Assembly: GCF_000418325.1 (NCBI RefSeq)
Contig: NC_021658.1
Coordinates: forward strand, 13,000,501-13,064,500
Length of the DNA: 64,000 nucleotides
Reading direction: 5' to 3'
Origin: Sorangium cellulosum So0157-2
Lineage (GTDB): Bacteria > Myxococcota_A > Polyangia > Polyangiales > Polyangiaceae
The translations under genes were made by a program, and so were the position numbers. Positions within the stretch are counted from its first letter, which is position 1; every line of letters begins with the position of its first letter. Below the pieces are notes generated by a model. That model worked only from the letters and a program-made list of their open reading frames with translations. It was not told the DNA's origin and searched no databases. Shown in pieces: positions 34,580 through 44,271 of the stretch.

Positions 34580-37500
34580 ATGCCGACGAGCGGTGGATCA
34601 GCTGATAAACTTGGCAATCGATACGAGGCCCTATGGGCTGTCGACCAGCTTCTTCGGATCATTGAGGGGGCTGCGCGCCAGATGATCTTGGAGCCATTGA
34701 ACAACGATGAATCGCGAGGAATTGAGTTCGTCGTCACGGACGCCGACCACACGATCAATTATTGGTCGATCAAGCGGCAGACAACGAAAGCCGCTGGGTG
34801 GACGCTCAGCGTGCTGGCTGCCCAGGATGAACGGGGCAGAACTATTCTTGGCGACCTGCTCAGGCATGTGGAGCGGGATCGGAGTCACCGAGCCGTGTTC
34901 GCCTCAACGCTGGGCGCTCCCGAGTTCGATGAACTCAGGGCTCACGCTGCGAGTACGGCAACTCTGGACGCTCGGCTTGATCGTTCAAGTAGCCTGAAAT
35001 CGGAATTTCGCAAATATCTCCTGCCGCTCTGTGGTAATGACACTGAACGTGCACGAGAATTTTTGCAACGGACTCGGGTGCACACGGCCGACGAAGCTCA
35101 GCTCCGAGAACGTGTCGATTTTGCAATTCGCCACCTCATATTCGCGACGGATGGCTCAATACTGAGGTGTGCTACCGTACGAGGCCTCCTGGGGGACTTG
35201 CTACTCGATAACATTCATCGCCTGATCGACCGGGATACAATTCTCGGAATGTTGGCAAGCCATGGTTTTCAATTGCGCGAGTGGGCGGTCGACAGGTCGA
35301 TCCGGGACAGGATCGACGCAATGTGCGAAGCGTACGCAGCGCCCTTGCAGTCCCACCTCATCAATGGTGCGCTCTTTCCGCTCGCCGGCTCGGAATCTAT
35401 CCTTGGTGCGGATAATAAGCCAATAAACAAGAAGGTACTCGTTGTGGGCGGGGCCGGAAGCGGCAAGAGCAGCACGCTGGCGGGTATGGTCGAGCGCCTG
35501 CGCGCTGCCGGCATTATAGTGCTGCCGGTGCGGTTTGACCAGTTGCCCGATGGGATCCTCACTACGACGGAGCTGGGGCGCAAGTTGCTCCTTCCCGAAT
35601 CACCAGCGCTGGTCCTCGCGGGTGTTGCGATCGGCGCACCTTCCGCGCTCATCATCGATCAACTCGATGCGGTAAGCATCGCTTCGGGGCGCCGGGCTGA
35701 GCTTTGGTCGTTGTTCGAGGAGCTTCGCCGCGAAGCAGAGCGCTTTCCCAGCATGTCGCTGTTCGTGGGTTGCCGCGAGTTCGACTTGGAGCACGATCAC
35801 CGGATGCGCGGGATGACGGCCGACAACTCCGGGTTCGCTATCATCAAGCTCAAAGCGCTCTCAATGGACCAGGTAGACAAGGCCTTGCGTGACATCGGCA
35901 TGGAACCGACCGTCGTGCAACCGTCGTTCAAACCCATTCTTGCCGTCCCACTGCACCTCTCGATGTTTTTGCGCTTGACCCCGTCCGATCGTTCTAGCGT
36001 GGGTAACCGCGACGACCTGTTTGACAGATTTTGGATCGATACCGAGCGTCGAACTGATCAACGGTTGGGGCGTAAGGCTGCGTGGACGAAGGTAATTGAC
36101 CAGCTCGCCCGCTGGCTCAGCGCAAACCAGCAACTCTCGGCGCCGCAATATGTACTGGACGACGTTTCCGCTGACGCGGCGGCCATGGCATCGGAGAACG
36201 TCGTCGTTCTTGCCGAGGGCAGGTATCGCTTCTTTCATGAATCGTTTTTCGATTACGCATTTGCGCGGCGATTCACCACTGCCGGCGGCCGACTGATCGA
36301 CCTGCTCCTCGATGGCGAACAGCACCTGTTCCGCCGAGCACAGGTGCGTCAAGTGCTGGCATTCCTTCGTTCGCAGGAATGGTCTAGATACCTAAAAGAA
36401 CTCCAATCGATTCTCCTCCATCCAAGCGTCCGGTTTCACATTAAGCGCCTGGTGTTTCAGTGGTTGTCCGCCATTACCGATCCACGCCGCCAAGAGTGGG
36501 AGGTGCTCCAGAAATTGGTCGGCTCCGCACCGAGCACGCAGCCGCACGTGCGTACAGTAGTCACTGGACATCCGGTATGGTTCGACGTGCTCGACGCCGC
36601 TTCCTTTTTCGACGCAGCACTGTCCAGCGGAGATGCGGCGCGAGAGGAGGAAGCGGTATGGATGCTCGCGTTTCACCCGACGCTGGAAGCGCGGTCGGCC
36701 CGCATTGCCGCCCTGTTGCGTAAGCATCGCAAGTCAGGCGACCGATGGAACCAGTATTTGCGCCATATCTGCCGGAACGGCGACGTGTACCATAGTCGCG
36801 AGATGTTCGACCTGTTCCTCTCGCTGATCGACGACGGGACACTCGACGGGCTTCGTCCAGGCTTTGCGGTGAATGACAACTGGTGGAGTGTCCTGTACTC
36901 CGTAGCCAACAAGCGACCTGAACTGGCTTGCGAGGCAATCGGGAGGTGGTTCGATCGAGCTCTCGTTACGTGGCGAGCCCAGCATACCCAGAACTCGCGC
37001 GAATCTGCCAGCGTGAAAGAGTCTCTGACGCGCTCTCTATGGGCACATCTGGATCGAGGCGGGGCGGGGGTTCACGTTATCAAGGATGCGGCGAAGTCAC
37101 CGCTTAGCTATGCGACAAACATGCTTCCTCGTGTTGCGAATCTTGTGAATGAGACTGCTAAAGAGGTGGAAGGTCGTCTTCAGACTGACGCGCTCTGGTC
37201 TGTTCGCCCGTATCGTGCCGAGGAAATACAAGTTCATCATGCGATCCTATCGAACCTGGCAAAATCCCTGGAGACGTTGGCGATCACAGCGCACGCCGAG
37301 CTCGAGCGATTGCTGGTGCCCTATCAGGACCGTCCGCATGACACGATCGCATATCTTGTGCTTCGTGCATGGACAGCAGCGGCGGACGTCTACGCCGATC
37401 GTTTGGCAGACTACATGGCTTCGGATTGCCGTCGACTCAAAATCGGTTATGCATTCTGGAGCAGCGGTGGCGGCTCTGCGGCAATATATGTCTCATCGCA

Positions 37501-39196
37501 AGCTTTAAGAGCTGCGTCGATGAGATGCTCTTCGGCGCGATTCGAGGCACTGGAGCGCGCGATAATCTCATTCGTGGACTCCTGGGAAGCGAGGCGTCCG
37601 CAGTTTCGTGGTCGGACGCAATTGGAGTTGCTTGAGGCGATGGACAAGTCCAGGCTTAGTCCGAACGGGCGCGCCAAACTTGATGAGCTTCGAGCCAAAT
37701 TCCCCTCAGTATATTTTGCGCCGCCGCGCGCGAGCAGAGGATTCGTTCGTGTCGATGCGCCTATTCCCGAGGATGCTCAGATGAAGATGTCAGATGAGCA
37801 ATGGCTTCGGGCCATGCAGAAATATGCGGGCATAGATCACCGCAATGAACGCGAATTTCGCCTCTCTGGTGGAGAGCGTGAGCTTGCTCATTCGCTTGAA
37901 ATGCAGGTGAAGGCGAATCCGATTCGGTATATTCGTCTTGCGGAGCGAATGTCCGACGATTTGCCTCACGCCTACTTCGATGCCATCGTTAGCGGCGTAG
38001 TGGACTGTGCCTCCGTCGAGAAAGACGAAGGTGTCACGGTGGCTATTCTAGATGCGGTTGTCTCCCTTGTAAGACGCGTGCATGCTCTTCCTGGTCGCCC
38101 CTGTGGAAAATCGATCGCGCGGCTCATTGAGCGATGGAATGATTGCGATTGGCCTGAAGATGTGCTCGATGTAGTGGCGTGGCATGCGGTGAATGATCCA
38201 GATCCGGACAAAGAACTCTGGAAGATGCCTGCGGATGGGGGGCACTTGTACTACGGTGGCGATCCATATACGGCGGGCATTAACTCGGCACGTGGAGCTA
38301 CTGCCGGCGCGATCGCGCGACTGCTCTTCGACAACCAAGAGCGATTCGAGCGTTTACATGATGCCGTCCATAGTCTTGCGCACGACAGGTCAACTGCCGT
38401 GCGCTCGTGTACGATTGGGGCGCTGCTCGCGTTGCTTGATGTGGACTTCTATAAATCGATCGAATGGTTTGCTGACTGTGTAAGCTCGGACTCGGCTATT
38501 CTTGAAACACCGGACGTGGAGCAATTCGTGCACCACGCCGGCTTCCGAGACTATGTCGCCATCCGCCCTGTGATCGAAAGGATGCTGATGGCTGAAGAAG
38601 CTAGAACTGTCGAGGCAGGAGCGCGGCAGGTCTGCCTTCTTGCACTTGGCATCGAAGCTGCGGAGGAGGACGCGAGACGAGTTCAAAGCGGAACCACTAT
38701 CATGAGGAGGGCCGCTGCGGATGTCTATTCGAGTAATGTTGCGGATAATGTTGTAGGAGCTGCATGTCGACAGCTGTTGAAGCCGTTCTTTGTTGACCCC
38801 GACGAATCAGTGCGCACGGAAGCGGCGTCTGCCTTCCAGCGGCTGGCGCGTCTTGCAACGACCGATCAAGCAGATCTTCTTACGGCCTTCTTGGATGCGG
38901 CGCCGGGGCCGTCTGCGTTGGAGGCGGTGGTGCATGCTCTTCAGGACTCGCCGGTACAGTTGCCCGATCTGGTCGTCAGGGCGGCTGAGCTGTGTGTTGA
39001 ATCCTATGGAACCAACGCTGATAATATTTCGAAAAATGGTTCCATGTTTGCGATTGACCTGCCCAAGATTGTGGTTCGTTTGTATGCGCAGACGGAAGAT
39101 GCCGCCATTCAGTCTCGCTGCTTGGACATGATCGACGAGATGGAGCGATACTATTTCTTGGGGCTGTCCGATGAATTGAAACGAGTGGACCGATGA
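34580..39196 (+). CDS. Avs-like STAND NTPase with N-terminal DUF4297-type nuclease domain
   Basis: The 1538-aa single-gene protein starts with GGSADKLGNRYEALWAVDQL ... LEPLNNDESRGIEFVV ... YWSIKRQT (~5-70), which matches the G-x-x-Y / E...D-E / QxK-like layout of DUF4297/Cap4-type PD-(D/E)XK nucleases. A STAND-type NTPase follows: Walker A VVGGAGSGKSS (~287-297), Walker B SALIIDQLDAVS (~355-366), FVGCREFDLEH (sensor-like), and a winged-helix-like ILAVPLHLSMFLRL / FRFFHESFFDYAFARRF region to ~560. The remaining ~970 residues look like helical repeats. Nuclease-STAND-repeat is the architecture of Avs anti-phage proteins, which sense phage proteins and cut DNA; assignment here is by architecture. 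Composition is clearly less GC-rich than the neighbours. Confidence 0.75.
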   Translation: MPTSGGSADKLGNRYEALWAVDQLLRIIEGAARQMILEPLNNDESRGIEFVVTDADHTINYWSIKRQTTKAAGWTLSVLAAQDERGRTILGDLLRHVERDRSHRAVFASTLGAPEFDELRAHAASTATLDARLDRSSSLKSEFRKYLLPLCGNDTERAREFLQRTRVHTADEAQLRERVDFAIRHLIFATDGSILRCATVRGLLGDLLLDNIHRLIDRDTILGMLASHGFQLREWAVDRSIRDRIDAMCEAYAAPLQSHLINGALFPLAGSESILGADNKPINKKVLVVGGAGSGKSSTLAGMVERLRAAGIIVLPVRFDQLPDGILTTTELGRKLLLPESPALVLAGVAIGAPSALIIDQLDAVSIASGRRAELWSLFEELRREAERFPSMSLFVGCREFDLEHDHRMRGMTADNSGFAIIKLKALSMDQVDKALRDIGMEPTVVQPSFKPILAVPLHLSMFLRLTPSDRSSVGNRDDLFDRFWIDTERRTDQRLGRKAAWTKVIDQLARWLSANQQLSAPQYVLDDVSADAAAMASENVVVLAEGRYRFFHESFFDYAFARRFTTAGGRLIDLLLDGEQHLFRRAQVRQVLAFLRSQEWSRYLKELQSILLHPSVRFHIKRLVFQWLSAITDPRRQEWEVLQKLVGSAPSTQPHVRTVVTGHPVWFDVLDAASFFDAALSSGDAAREEEAVWMLAFHPTLEARSARIAALLRKHRKSGDRWNQYLRHICRNGDVYHSREMFDLFLSLIDDGTLDGLRPGFAVNDNWWSVLYSVANKRPELACEAIGRWFDRALVTWRAQHTQNSRESASVKESLTRSLWAHLDRGGAGVHVIKDAAKSPLSYATNMLPRVANLVNETAKEVEGRLQTDALWSVRPYRAEEIQVHHAILSNLAKSLETLAITAHAELERLLVPYQDRPHDTIAYLVLRAWTAAADVYADRLADYMASDCRRLKIGYAFWSSGGGSAAIYVSSQALRAASMRCSSARFEALERAIISFVDSWEARRPQFRGRTQLELLEAMDKSRLSPNGRAKLDELRAKFPSVYFAPPRASRGFVRVDAPIPEDAQMKMSDEQWLRAMQKYAGIDHRNEREFRLSGGERELAHSLEMQVKANPIRYIRLAERMSDDLPHAYFDAIVSGVVDCASVEKDEGVTVAILDAVVSLVRRVHALPGRPCGKSIARLIERWNDCDWPEDVLDVVAWHAVNDPDPDKELWKMPADGGHLYYGGDPYTAGINSARGATAGAIARLLFDNQERFERLHDAVHSLAHDRSTAVRSCTIGALLALLDVDFYKSIEWFADCVSSDSAILETPDVEQFVHHAGFRDYVAIRPVIERMLMAEEARTVEAGARQVCLLALGIEAAEEDARRVQSGTTIMRRAAADVYSSNVADNVVGAACRQLLKPFFVDPDESVRTEAASAFQRLARLATTDQADLLTAFLDAAPGPSALEAVVHALQDSPVQLPDLVVRAAELCVESYGTNADNISKNGSMFAIDLPKIVVRLYAQTEDAAIQSRCLDMIDEMERYYFLGLSDELKRVDR

Positions 39197-39410
39197 GCTC
39201 CGAAGCAGATTCAGCTTCATCTGGCACGCTCGCGAGGCCCCCTCGGCGATGCGTGCGAACGCCGCGCGGGCCGCGTGGGTCACGGAGGTGCTCATCGAAC
39301 CGAACGGACTGATGCCGCCCAACGGGGGCTTGCAGCCGGCTAGACAGCTGAGCGGGCACCAGGGTGCGCTCGGCGCCCGCCCAGCTGCCTCGCGGCCGAA
39401 GCCCAAGGCG

Positions 39411-39614
39411 TTAGCGGACCGCGCCGATGTGGCTCGACCTGCGCGGCCCCGCATCTGGCTCGGCGCCCCCGGAACCGCCGCTGCCAACGGTCGCGCCTCC
39501 TCCGCCACCCACGCCGGCGCTCGAAGCTCCGCTCGGGCCGTCGGGGGTGGTGCCACAGGCCGCAGCACCGAGAAGCAGCATCCCCGCCGCACCGCTCAGC
39601 GCGCGCCCCAGCAT
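39411..39614 (-). pseudogene. 5' part of a lipoprotein gene, probably truncated at the island edge
   Basis: ATG 39614 (GGAAAGG upstream) starts MLGRALSGAAGMLLLGAAAC, a signal peptide with a lipobox-like GAAAC, followed by a Gly/Ser-rich tether and EPDAGPRRSSHIGAVR, with a stop at 39411. At 67 aa it is little more than a tether with no domain. Since the Avs-like gene ends 214 bp away, I infer that acquisition of the island removed the rest. A genuine tiny lipoprotein cannot be excluded. Confidence 0.5.
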
Positions 39615-39788
39615 TTTCCTTTCCCCGCTTTCCCTCGCATGGTCGCTCGATTCTAACAGAGCTCTCATGTGCGAGGAACGCTGGACTCCGACGTCGAACG
39701 CGTGGGCAAATCGAGCCGGAGCGCAGCGCGAGGTCAAGCCGCCTGCGGGGCTGCGCGCTGCGCGAGGGCCGCGCTGCGGCCCCGGCGC

Positions 39789-41858
39789 TCAGTCGGCGTC
39801 GGCCCAGGACTTCTCCAGGGCTGCGATGTAGGCGTCGAGCGAGGTGGTCTGCTCGGCCGTCGCGTCCACGACCCTCCCGTCGGCGTCGAGGATGGGCTTG
39901 ATCATCGGCGGGATGGTCGCGATGTTCCGCGGCAGGCTCAGCGCCTTCAGCCGGGCCAGCACCTCGTCGCGCCACGCCGGGTTGATCCGCGTCCCGTACT
40001 TCTCCACGAGCGCCTTCAGCGCCTCGCGGTCGCCCGTGGCCTTGATCCGGTGCAGCTCCGCGAGCAGCTCGCCCGAGGCCCTTCGCCAGGCGTCGGGGTC
40101 CTTCACCACGAAGAACGTCTTGCCGTCGCGCGTCTCGGCGGCCACCGCGCCCTTGTCCTTCACCCAGCCGAAGGCGATGAGCTCCGCGCGGAGGTGATCC
40201 TCCTCGGCCACGTCGCCCTGCGGCACGGACTTGAGCATCGTGAGCTGCATCATCGCCGTGTACGCGGGGAAGACCCGCGCGCAGCCGGCGTCGGGCAGCA
40301 TGCCGAGCTCCACCGTCTTCGCATCGCCCGCCAGCCAGTCGGCGACGCGCGAGGCGCGGCCCTCCTCCAGGGCGGCGTAATAGGGGGCGAGCAGCTCCGC
40401 CGGATCCCCCTTGAGATCCGGGTTCACCTTGCCCGAGCCGTGCCCGGTGACCTCGTGGAAGGAGACCGCCGCGAGCATCATGGCGTTGCCGCACCGGTGG
40501 ATCTCGGCGCGCACCTCCGCCGGCGCGAACTCGTCGACGGTCTTGTCGAAGGTGAGCGCCACGCGGGTATCCATCGTGGAGAGGATGACGAAGTTCTTCG
40601 ATCCGTACTTCTCGCGCAGCGCCTGCGCGTTCGGCAGGTTCACGCCCCCGAACGTGAACGGACCGCCGTCGCCCGTCGCCGCGAGGGCGATCACGGCCGC
40701 GGCCGCGGGCGCCTGGAAGGCGTCGCGCTTCCATTTCGCCTCCCAGGGCAGCTTCTGCTCGAAGTACTGCGCGTTCCTGGCGACCGCCTGGAGCGGCGGA
40801 TCGCGATCCGGATCGGGGATGAAGACGAGCCCCTCGAAGCCGCCCTTGCGCGCGCGGACGTCGGTGTACGTCTCGATGAAGCCAAGGATGTAATCGACCG
40901 GGAACACCTGCTTGAGCCAGGCGATGTCGTGGTCGGTGAACTCGTCCGGCTGGCCCGTCTTCAGGTACCTGATGAGGTGCCGGAGCGCCCCCTGCTGCGC
41001 GGCCGGCGCGAGCGCGCGGGCGTCCTCCAGGTGCTTCACCACGCGGCCGAGCTCCGCCGCGCCCACGCCGGGCTGCGCGCCGTCGCCGCCGGCCCGGTAG
41101 ATCTCCTCGACGAGCCGGCCGGCCTTCTTCACGATACGGCCGTTGAGCTCGTACTTCTCCTTGAACTTCTCGAGATCCTTGCTGCTCACCCCCTCGTAAT
41201 GGTTGGCCGCGGACTCGACGAGCGGGTCCTTGCCCTTGCCCGGTGTCTTGTTGGTGACGACGGGCGCCACCTTCGGGTCGAAGAGCCCGGCGAGCAGGTC
41301 GTTCGGAATCGCGATCTTCAGCGCCTTGGCCGCGGCCTCCAGCTCCTGCCGCGAGAAGGACGGGACGAGCTTCTGCCCCGTGCGCGCGTCGTGGATGCCG
41401 TGATGCAAAAAGAGCATCTTGCGGAAGGTCACGAGCTTGCCGCGCAGCGCGGGATCGAGCTCGCTCTTCTGCGCGAGGAGCTGCATCACGAGCTGCGTCG
41501 CGGGCCAGCCGTACCGCGAGGTCTGCATCGTGAAGAGCGGGTCGCCCGCGAGCGCCGCCTGCGCGAGGTGGTAGGCGACAGCGCGCTGGCTGGCCGTGAG
41601 CTTGTCGAAGCCGCGGGGCTCGTACGAGGCCGCGGTCACGCCGGCGACCTCCTCGAGCACCTGGACGTTGCTCGCGGGCGCGGGCGCTGCCGAGGCGACG
41701 GCGCTGCCCGGCGCGGACGCCGGCGCCGCGCTCGCGGCCGGGGCCGCCGATTGCGGGGGCGCGGTCGAGGACGGCCCGGCCGGCGGCGGGGTCGGGGAGC
41801 AGGCGGACTGGAGGACTGCGCACAGGGCGAGGGCTGCGGCGGTGTGCTGGCGGCGCAT
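39789..41858 (-). CDS. Dipeptidyl-peptidase III (M49) family lipoprotein
   Basis: The 689-aa protein has a signal peptide and lipobox LQSAC (Cys 20), then an Ala/Ser/Pro tether to ~65. The M49 zinc site is visible: HEVTGH (~468-473; HELLGH in most relatives) and the second motif LEEGRASRVADW (~497-508; EECRAD in most), with GSGKVN right after the HEXXGH. Family members are zinc exopeptidases that release dipeptides from N-termini; the lipobox places this one in the envelope. The Ser in place of the Asp of EE-x-R-A-D is a deviation. Start ATG 41858 gives the signal peptide; upstream in-frame codons do not. Confidence 0.85.
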   Translation of the reverse strand: MRRQHTAAALALCAVLQSACSPTPPPAGPSSTAPPQSAAPAASAAPASAPGSAVASAAPAPASNVQVLEEVAGVTAASYEPRGFDKLTASQRAVAYHLAQAALAGDPLFTMQTSRYGWPATQLVMQLLAQKSELDPALRGKLVTFRKMLFLHHGIHDARTGQKLVPSFSRQELEAAAKALKIAIPNDLLAGLFDPKVAPVVTNKTPGKGKDPLVESAANHYEGVSSKDLEKFKEKYELNGRIVKKAGRLVEEIYRAGGDGAQPGVGAAELGRVVKHLEDARALAPAAQQGALRHLIRYLKTGQPDEFTDHDIAWLKQVFPVDYILGFIETYTDVRARKGGFEGLVFIPDPDRDPPLQAVARNAQYFEQKLPWEAKWKRDAFQAPAAAAVIALAATGDGGPFTFGGVNLPNAQALREKYGSKNFVILSTMDTRVALTFDKTVDEFAPAEVRAEIHRCGNAMMLAAVSFHEVTGHGSGKVNPDLKGDPAELLAPYYAALEEGRASRVADWLAGDAKTVELGMLPDAGCARVFPAYTAMMQLTMLKSVPQGDVAEEDHLRAELIAFGWVKDKGAVAAETRDGKTFFVVKDPDAWRRASGELLAELHRIKATGDREALKALVEKYGTRINPAWRDEVLARLKALSLPRNIATIPPMIKPILDADGRVVDATAEQTTSLDAYIAALEKSWADAD

Positions 41859-42151
41859 CGTGGGGAGAGGTCTAGCGAATGCGCCGGTCGGCGAGAAGGC
41901 CGTGGTGCGCCCTGCGGCGCGGTCAGGCCGTGCGCCCCGGCGCGATCCGGAGGAGATCGAGCTCCGCCACGGCGCCGAGCGCGCCACGAGGCGCATCGGT
42001 ATCCGCCCTATCCAGGTCCTTCTACCCTTGCTGGATCTAGGAAAGCGACAACTAGCCTGATGACACCCAGGGCCCTATACGTCAGGGAAGTTGTCGCCTC
42101 CTCAGCCCAGCAGTCCGGCCTGAGGAGCTCGGGAGATCGTGACCCATGGCC

Positions 42152-42186
42152 CGCCGCGAGAGTCCTCACCGGTCGCGGCGTTTTTT
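42152..42186 (+). terminator. Rho-independent terminator within repeat A copy 2
   Basis: Perfect 8-bp stem CGCCGCGA (42152-42159) / TCGCGGCG (42173-42180), 13-nt loop, then six T residues (42181-42186). No plus-strand gene ends just upstream, so it was probably carried along with the repeat. Confidence 0.75.
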
Positions 42187-42348
42187 AGGCCACAAACGAG
42201 AAATTTCGTCGCGCGACCCCAATGCTCTCCACGGAACACGCAGCACTTCTGCACGCTCGACCGCGTCGTCGCGGTGGTATGAACGCAGCGCCGCGCTGGA
42301 TGGGCCAGCGCGGCGCAGTGGTCCCCCTCGTTCGCCCCGAGCTGAACC

Positions 42349-42493
42349 GTGCGTGCCTCTATTCCACGGCTTCATCCGCACCAAGCGGCGGCCCTGGCCC
42401 TCGTCCTTGCCTCCGCGTTCCCCGTAGCGGCCGCGGACCCTCCTCCCCGGTCCCGCGAGGTCCAGGAGCTCATCGACGAGGCGGAGAAGGCCG
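42349..42493 (+). pseudogene. 5' fragment of the secreted PEGA-type gene
   Basis: GTG 42349 gives VRASIPRLHPHQAAALALVL, SAFPVAAADPPPRSREVQEL and IDEAEKAA, then departs from the intact gene (44502). The region after ~42493 has no homology to it and soon enters the upstream region of the gene at 42623. Confidence 0.8.
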
Positions 42494-42622
42494 CCGGGGC
42501 AACCGCGGCGACGTCCTCGAGCAGCGGTGCGGCCTGCGGGATCGTCCGGGCTGCGGGGCCCGCGGAACCGCATCGGGCCATCCGTGGCCGTACAGACACA
42601 TCGACCCAAGGATTGGGAATCC

Positions 42623-43723
42623 ATGAAGCACAGCGTTGATGAGCTGCTCGATGTCGTCTATCGATACTATCCCCGTGGTGTTGGGATGACCGAGGACGGC
42701 GATATCGACGTTCAGCGATGCGTGGAGACCAAAGAGCACGACCGGCTCGTGCGCGCGCGGATCCAGGCATCGAAGGGCGACCGATGGCGCGACCTGCGGC
42801 GTCGCCTCCGAGACGGATTCCCTGGTAGGTTCATGAACCACTCGCTGTATCTCCCCAGCGGAGACTGCGACGCCTGTTACTCTTTCTCGATCGACATGCC
42901 GGAGTCCACGGGGCGAACGCTGTGGTTCCATGTGAGCTTTCTGGTTCCTTACTACATCGTCCATAGCGAACGCACGGTCGATATCGTGAAGCGAACGAGG
43001 GACTCGTTCTCGGTCAAGTTTCTGGGTCTACATTTCATCGTTCCGCGCAGCCCGTTCGACCCGAGGTTCGTCGCTCGTCCGGACCATGGGCAAAGTTTCG
43101 CTATCGTCAGGAAGGAAGTTGCGACCTTCGATCTATTGCCCGATGAGGGGCCATGTGCGGAGTGGATTTCCGGCGACATCGAAGCGACCTTCGGTTGCGA
43201 ACGCATGCCGCCGGAGATCGGGACCGTGCTCGTCCCCGATGTGATGGCGTGCCGGCGTCTCCCTGGGGAGGCTAGACTCTACGACTGCCTGTTCACGGAC
43301 CAGCACACGTGGGTGGAGCCATCGCCGACCGATGAGCCGGCCCCCGGCGTCCAGATCGACGCGAGCAACCTCACACCGCCGCTCATCGCGGTGCTCACGG
43401 TGCTCACGGCGCTCTACTGCATCTTGTGGCCCCTGACGCCAGAGTTGCAGAGCGGCTCTTGCTACTGCGTGGTGGAGACGGATGGAGTCCTTCGCAAGGA
43501 CGAATTGATCGACACGCTCGCGAAGATTCGCGTGCTCCTCGAGCCGCCGATGACTCCATGGGGCATCGCTGCGAGGCGCGAGTTCGAAGCTGCCACCCGT
43601 GAGCTCGAAGCGCTGGTCGCTTCGTGGGACGGTGAAGGCGAGCCCCCGGCCGCCATGGTCGCCTGGGCCTTGAGCTTCCTGGCGAGTTGGCCCGTGAACT
43701 CGGTGCCGGTAGCGTCGTCGTAG
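42623..43723 (+). CDS. Hypothetical protein, DVVYR(Y/F)YPRG family, long form
   Basis: The 366-aa soluble protein is of unrecognised function. The N-terminal ~215 residues (MKHSVDELLDVVYRYYPRGV; ...DACYSFSIDMPESTGRTLWF HVSFL; MPPEIGTVLVPDV; DCLFTDQHTWVEP) align with the whole 180-aa protein at 49771-50313, so the two are paralogs. The C-terminal ~140 residues are extra, with a hydrophobic stretch (LIAVLTVLTALYCILWPLTP) and a helical end. ATG 42623 is chosen because homology to the paralog begins there; upstream in-frame codons lie in repeat-derived DNA. It stands alone, without the lipoprotein and beta-barrel partners that accompany its paralog. Family sizes and the accessory location would fit immunity or self-recognition proteins, but there is no direct evidence. 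Confidence 0.7.
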   Translation: MKHSVDELLDVVYRYYPRGVGMTEDGDIDVQRCVETKEHDRLVRARIQASKGDRWRDLRRRLRDGFPGRFMNHSLYLPSGDCDACYSFSIDMPESTGRTLWFHVSFLVPYYIVHSERTVDIVKRTRDSFSVKFLGLHFIVPRSPFDPRFVARPDHGQSFAIVRKEVATFDLLPDEGPCAEWISGDIEATFGCERMPPEIGTVLVPDVMACRRLPGEARLYDCLFTDQHTWVEPSPTDEPAPGVQIDASNLTPPLIAVLTVLTALYCILWPLTPELQSGSCYCVVETDGVLRKDELIDTLAKIRVLLEPPMTPWGIAARREFEAATRELEALVASWDGEGEPPAAMVAWALSFLASWPVNSVPVASS

Positions 43724-44271
43724 CACGCTCCCGCGCGCGAGTTCGCGTCGAGGCCGTTCGGCTCCGATCTGGTGCTCGCCCGCATGGCCGACGTGCTGTT
43801 CGTCCACGTGATGCGGGCGTACGTCGAGACGCTCGGCGAGGCGCGGATGCGCGGGAGGCGACGGCCGAGGTGCTTGCTGCCGTCCCGAGCGTCCAGCAAG
43901 GTTGCGACGTCGTGGGTGGTCCTTCCCGCGGGCCCGGATCCCGGGGCGCCAGGCGCCGCCGCGTTCCTGCTAGCGCCCTGCCACCTCGACACGGTCGACG
44001 ACGCGCGCGATCCCCTGGAGGAGCCCCTGCCAGGAAGCCCGAAGTCGTCCCCGCGCCCCCGTGCGGGGCGGGCGGGACGCCGTGAGCCCATCCGGGTGAA
44101 GTGGCTCGTCCATGCCGGAGATGGGTGGACCCATCTCCGCGATGGACGTGCCTCCAGCAAAAGATGGGTGGCACCCATCTCCCGGTGGACGTGCCGCCAT
44201 CAAAAGACGGGTGGCACCCATCTCCGCGATGGCGGGCGGGACGCACGCTCCGAGCGTACCGGACCGGTGCT
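43724..44271. other. Intergenic region with decayed sequence and hairpin repeats
   Basis: About 550 bp. A plus-strand stretch (MLARMADVLFVHVMRAYVET, 43772 on) looks like part of an old gene but has no identifiable family. It also contains the three 43-bp hairpin units at 44119-44223. No intact gene is supported. Confidence 0.4.
44119..44223 (+). repeat. Three hairpins with 43-bp period
   Basis: AGATGGGTGGACCCATCT (44119), AGATGGGTGGCACCCATCT (44162) and AGACGGGTGGCACCCATCT (44205) are near-perfect inverted repeats spaced exactly 43 bp apart, with a conserved linker around GGTGGACGTGCC. They lie about 280-380 bp upstream of the gene at 44502. The period equals that of the unrelated-looking array at 6.6-7.3 kb. 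Confidence 0.9.

Larger units (their letters stand above)
42138..42493 (+). repeat. Dispersed repeat family A, copy 2
   Basis: About 355 bp in direct orientation to copies at 24101 and 44272. It contains the best-preserved terminator hairpin (42152-42186) and a truncated start of the secreted PEGA-type gene. It lies just upstream of the gene at 42623. Confidence 0.9.
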
